The translations under genes and the position numbers were made by a program. 40,789 nt of DNA from Rhodospirillales bacterium (lineage in GTDB: Bacteria; Pseudomonadota; Alphaproteobacteria; Rhodospirillales; Shumkoniaceae). The notes below the pieces were generated by a model. It saw only the letters and a program-made list of their open reading frames with translations. It ran no database searches and had not been told where the DNA came from. How positions within the stretch are numbered: the first letter of the stretch is position 1; each line of letters opens with the position of its first letter. Of this stretch, positions 37,757 through 40,789 are shown one piece after another. Location of the stretch: contig JACZKS010000100.1 of assembly GCA_014859895.1 (NCBI GenBank), positions 1 through 40,789 of the forward strand. Direction: 5' to 3'.

Positions 37757-38446
37757 TTACAGGCCGAGGAGGGCCGGCAACTCGTCGAGGCTGGAAATCT
37801 CGCGTTCGGGCTTGGCCGGAAGATCATCGGCCCGCTCTCCGGTGCGGTTGACCCACACGGTACGGTACCCGAAACGGGTCGCGGCGGCGGCATCCCACGC
37901 GTTGGAGGCCAGGAAGAGAATCCGCTCGGCCGGAATCTTCAACCGATCGACCCCGACCTGGTAGGCATTGGGATGCGGTTTGAAGATCTGGGCGGCGTCG
38001 GCCGAGATGACGTGGTGCAGAAGGCCGTGAAGGCCGGCACTGCGTACGGCCGCGGTCAACATGGTGGTCGACCCGTCCGACAGGATGGCGGTCTTGAGCC
38101 CGGCCTGTTTGAGGCCGGTCAATGTGTCCTTGACGTCGGGGAAGGCCTCGACCCGCAGCCACATTTCCATCAGCCGGGAACGCAGCAGGTCACCCTTGAT
38201 GCCGAGCGCGGCCATGGCCGAATCAAGGCTGTTGCCGGTGACGTGCCAGAAATCCACGTAGTCGCCCATCAGGCTGCGCAGCCAAGCGGAGGAAACCTGC
38301 TTGGCCCGCCACGCGGAAATCAGCGGGGCCACCTTGTTGCCAAGGACGTCCCTGTACCGCCCGATCGCCGAGCCGACGTCAAACAGGGTGCCATAGGCGC
38401 CGAAGACGCAGGCGTCGATCTCGTCGCGCAGTCGCGGTTCAGACAT
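37757..38446 (-). CDS. HAD-like protein of the 2-haloacid dehalogenase type II family, nucleophile Asp replaced by Gly
   Basis: This 229-residue protein follows the haloacid dehalogenase type II pattern: YGTLFDVGSAIGRY, LTGLKQAGLKTAILSDGST, FKPHPNAYQVG and FLASNAWDAAAATRFGYRTV. Active members attack the substrate with an Asp in FDxYGTLFD. Here the same site reads VFGAYGTLFD, codon GGC for G16, so the nucleophile is missing while the Lys (FKPHP) and the distal SNAWD motif remain. The second motif has SDG where SNG is usual. It may be a non-catalytic relative, or the base may be a single change or error (GAC to GGC). The start has AAGGA six bases upstream. It pairs with the alpha/beta hydrolase. 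Confidence 0.85.
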   Translation of the reverse strand: MSEPRLRDEIDACVFGAYGTLFDVGSAIGRYRDVLGNKVAPLISAWRAKQVSSAWLRSLMGDYVDFWHVTGNSLDSAMAALGIKGDLLRSRLMEMWLRVEAFPDVKDTLTGLKQAGLKTAILSDGSTTMLTAAVRSAGLHGLLHHVISADAAQIFKPHPNAYQVGVDRLKIPAERILFLASNAWDAAAATRFGYRTVWVNRTGERADDLPAKPEREISSLDELPALLGL

Positions 38447-38518
38447 GGATAGTCCTTCGATATTACGCATCGCCATCCCGCGGGGGACCGCACCTTATGC
38501 GCCCTTCCGGTTAGCCGG

Positions 38519-40588
38519 TCAACCGGCTTGGCGCCCGGACGAGCGTGCAAGATCGAGTTCCAACCCCAGCGGCACCGGGGTGTTGGTCAACCGATTCCGG
38601 TACACCTGAAGGTTTTCCAATACCCTTTGTATATAGTTGCGGGTCTCCCCGAAGGGAATGGATTCGATCCAGTCGATGGTGTCCGCCCATGACTGGCCGG
38701 GATTGCCCAGTTCTCGGATCCACTGGCGCGCGCGCGACGGGCCGGCATTGTAGGCGGCCAGCGCCAACACGTAGGAGCCGCCGAAATCGTCGACCATCTG
38801 GGCCAGATAGGCGGTCCCCAGCTTCAGATTGTAATCGGGATCGCCGGTCAGGCGCTCGTGCGCGTAGGCGACATTGACGACCTTGGCGACGTGTTTGGCG
38901 GTGTTCGGCATCAATTGCATCAAGCCGCGGGCTCCGGCGGAACTGATCGCTTCCGGCCAGAAGGCGCTCTCCTGGCGGATGACAGCCAGCGCCAGCGCCG
39001 GCTCGACCCGGCGGCCATTCATCTCCCCTGACGCCGGCAGTTCGACGGTCGGATACCCTGACTTCAGCAGGATATGGCCGTCGCGGTCGGCATTCTTGGC
39101 GGTGAGCACACCGAGGTCCGGCCGGCCGGCGAAAAGGGCGAGATCGGCCGTCATGGCCCGCCAGCCTGGCTGATCCGAGACTGCGGCCAGGGTCAGCAGG
39201 AAGGGTCGGAGGCGCGCCGTCTCGCCCAACTGGCCGAGGATCTCGATGGCCCGCGCCAGTTCGTGATCCTTGAACGCGGCGACCTCTTCGGCGGTCGGCT
39301 GCGGGGCTGCGGGAAACTTGAGTGCGCTTTCCGGCGCCAACTTGGCCAGGGCCAACTGGCCATAGAACGTGGTCGGCAGGCGCGCCGCCGCAGCGTACCA
39401 CAGGTTGGCGACTCGGGGCATCCCCATCGTCTCGGCGGCACGGGCCGCCCAATAGGCGCCGCGGGACCTGCTGATCGGATACTGGACGACCTGGTACATG
39501 GCCACGAAATGGTCCATGGCGATGGCGTGATCGCCGAGCAGGCGAAGAGCGATCCATCCGGCCAGCCACTCGGCGTCGGCATATTCGCGGACGTTGGCTT
39601 CGGTCGGTTTGAGGCCGTGCTCCTTGGCGATGCGATAGGCATCGGTGATGGAACCGTCGTCCAGTGCCCGGCGGGCCAGGATATCGCGTTCGATCCACCA
39701 CTTGCGGGGGTGCAGGGGATCGGGCGGCAGATCCTTGAGAAGTTCGCGGGCCGATTCGTAGCGGCCCTTCTTGCGCCGCCAGCGCAGGCGCTCGTAGATC
39801 AGGCCGGGATCATTCTTGAGCTTCGCGGGAACGCGATCGATGAGCCTGTCTATGCCGCCCTTTCCCGCCATCAGGGCAAGGCGTGCCTCGGCCAGAACCC
39901 GGGTATCGGCATCCACCCGGAACAGCATGTGTTGCGCCCACCAATGGCGATCCTCCCAGAGCAATCGCTCAAGGCGCGCGCGGTGGTCGGCGGGAGTCAG
40001 AAGCCCGCGAAAACGTCGGAAGAAGTCCTGTTCCTGGCTCTTGCCGAAATCACCTTCGATCCAGGCCTTGCGTACGGCGGCGTGGGCGCCCTCGTCCTTG
40101 CCGACGGCCATCAGGGCAGTGGCATGCCGCATCAAGCCGTCTGTGCTGACCGGCGGGTAGCGCTCGAACCAGGCAAGGACTTCGCGGGGCGACATGGTGC
40201 CGGGCAGTTTTTCCTCGGCCCGCCGGCGCAAATCGAACCGTGACGGCCACTGAGCCTCCCCCTCGAGAAAAGCCACGATCGAGGCGAAGTCGGCATCGGT
40301 TTCCGGGCGCGTGTAGTCGAACCAGCGGACGATCTTGGCGACCAGCGGATCGGTGGCCTCGGCGGCATGCTGATGGGCCGACTTCCATTGGTTCTTCTCG
40401 ATCGACGTGAAGGCGGATTTGGCTGCCTTGAAGTCGGAGGCGGACAGCGGGGCCGCCGACGCGGCGGCAAGGCCGGCAACGGCGGTGACGATGACAGCGC
40501 CAAGAAAGGTGGCCAGCCGGAGGGCTCGAAGGCCTGGCCGCGGAGCGTGGGCGGTCGGGCACCGCGCCGTAGAGAAGAGGGGTCGCAT
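38519..40588 (-). CDS. Soluble lytic murein transglycosylase (Slt70-like)
   Basis: This 689-residue protein starts with a signal peptide (about 1-46, hydrophobic LATFLGAVIVTAVAGLAAASA). A long superhelical alpha domain of TPR-like helices (about 50-500) is followed by the catalytic SLT domain at the C-terminus. The catalytic Glu is E540 in IRQESAFWPEAISS, followed by GARGLMQLMP and ALAAYNAGPSRARQW. It cleaves glycan strands to 1,6-anhydromuramyl ends in the periplasm. The TGA stop lies in the loop of a perfect 6-bp hairpin (38513-38528). The start codon is only about 60 bases from the terminus of an insertion sequence, which may have replaced part of the native promoter. Confidence 0.94.
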   Translation of the reverse strand: MRPLFSTARCPTAHAPRPGLRALRLATFLGAVIVTAVAGLAAASAAPLSASDFKAAKSAFTSIEKNQWKSAHQHAAEATDPLVAKIVRWFDYTRPETDADFASIVAFLEGEAQWPSRFDLRRRAEEKLPGTMSPREVLAWFERYPPVSTDGLMRHATALMAVGKDEGAHAAVRKAWIEGDFGKSQEQDFFRRFRGLLTPADHRARLERLLWEDRHWWAQHMLFRVDADTRVLAEARLALMAGKGGIDRLIDRVPAKLKNDPGLIYERLRWRRKKGRYESARELLKDLPPDPLHPRKWWIERDILARRALDDGSITDAYRIAKEHGLKPTEANVREYADAEWLAGWIALRLLGDHAIAMDHFVAMYQVVQYPISRSRGAYWAARAAETMGMPRVANLWYAAAARLPTTFYGQLALAKLAPESALKFPAAPQPTAEEVAAFKDHELARAIEILGQLGETARLRPFLLTLAAVSDQPGWRAMTADLALFAGRPDLGVLTAKNADRDGHILLKSGYPTVELPASGEMNGRRVEPALALAVIRQESAFWPEAISSAGARGLMQLMPNTAKHVAKVVNVAYAHERLTGDPDYNLKLGTAYLAQMVDDFGGSYVLALAAYNAGPSRARQWIRELGNPGQSWADTIDWIESIPFGETRNYIQRVLENLQVYRNRLTNTPVPLGLELDLARSSGRQAG

Positions 40589-40648
40589 GGGAACGCACTC
40601 TACGCAGGGTGGACGCCCGCGGCAAGTTGTGACAAGTCCCTATGGCGT

Positions 40649-40789
40649 CAGGGCTCCGAATCCAGGTTAACGAGAACTGACACCGATCAGTGAAGCAAGG
40701 TATTCGACATCCCATCCGGCGAGTTTACGGCGGAGCTTGATGCTTTTTTTGTGGGTGGCGGCTCGTACGAGATTGATGGCGAAGTGCCT
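40649..40789 (-). mobile_element. Terminal part of an ISAs1-like insertion sequence (continues beyond the window)
   Basis: The 3' end of an ISAs1-type transposase gene reads into the window from the right. Just past its stop codon the plus strand reads CAGGGCTCCGAATCCAGG from 40649, which resembles a terminal inverted repeat beginning CAGG. The exact end is inferred: the other terminus and the target duplication are outside the window. Confidence 0.6.
40667..40789 (-). CDS. ISAs1-family transposase, C-terminal 40 residues (partial)
   Basis: A minus-strand frame enters at the window edge and ends at TAA (40669-40667). Its 40 residues begin RHFAINLVRAA and include KKSIKLRRKLAGWDVEYL. This matches the conserved ISAs1 transposase tail, where N-L-x-R is followed by a KxSxxxKRxxAGWDxxYL block. 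The catalytic residues are outside. Whether the full gene is intact cannot be seen. It reads toward the lytic transglycosylase gene. Confidence 0.75.
   Translation of the reverse strand, partial: RHFAINLVRAATHKKSIKLRRKLAGWDVEYLASLIGVSSR

Noticed and set aside
38513-38528. Hairpin AGCCGG/CCGGCT at the end of the lytic transglycosylase gene as a terminator
   Set aside because: It encloses the stop codon and has no T-run on the minus strand, so it is only a short palindrome.

Overview
The window is a G+C-rich (clearly above 60% by eye), densely coded stretch of an alphaproteobacterial chromosome, most consistent with the Rhodospirillales. The evidence is the typical block tpiA-secG-pyrG-kdsA-eno, then ftsB, then pdhA-pdhB-pdhC-lpdA-lipA-coq10, with E1-beta carrying its own lipoyl domain. 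Further support comes from motA/motB next to a receiver protein and from the M23 peptidase-bactofilin pair. Genus cannot be fixed from the sequence alone. No tRNA, rRNA or CRISPR array was seen, and no gap between genes exceeds 300 bases.

Layout. 1-3282: the end of an AlkA-type glycosylase gene, then a copper-efflux cassette (copZ-like chaperone, CsoR-family repressor, two-HMA CopA ATPase) behind a promoter flanked by two G/C-tract dyads. 3340-6164: divergent polysaccharide deacetylase, galM, and a GNAT acetyltransferase. 6166-12196 (minus strand): motB, motA, a degenerate-receiver protein, trpE and ppiD. 12441-17506: tpiA, secG, pyrG, kdsA, eno, with terminators after secG and eno. 17689-20344: an exported PepSY-like protein and an OmpR/HisKA two-component pair. 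20341-24701: a minus-strand N-carbamoyl-D-amino-acid-hydrolase-like nitrilase, plus-strand ftsB, and a minus-strand ACP-FAAL-acyltransferase fusion of 964 residues. 24960-32843: the pyruvate dehydrogenase/lipoate operon (pdhA, pdhB, pdhC, cupin, lpdA, an AT-rich orphan membrane gene, lipA, coq10-like). 32826-34782 (minus): proline dehydrogenase, CinA C-terminal amidase, pgpA. 35044-36844: M23 peptidase and bactofilin. 36868-40588 (minus): alpha/beta hydrolase, HAD-type protein lacking its nucleophile, soluble lytic transglycosylase. 40649-end: the end of an ISAs1-like insertion sequence.

How the genes work together. The PDH block is nearly self-contained: E1 (pdhA/pdhB), E2 (pdhC) and E3 (lpdA) make the complex, and LipA inserts sulfur into the octanoyl groups on the two lipoyl domains encoded upstream. 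KdsA, the M23 peptidase, bactofilin, FtsB and the lytic transglycosylase all concern the cell envelope. The parts that look added to an otherwise conserved order are the PepSY/two-component/nitrilase block, the acyl-ligase fusion and the AT-rich membrane gene. The best candidates for something undescribed are the ACP-FAAL-LPLAT fusion, the AT-rich three-helix membrane protein inside the lpdA-lipA interval, the nucleophile-less HAD protein and the receiver-like protein attached to motAB.
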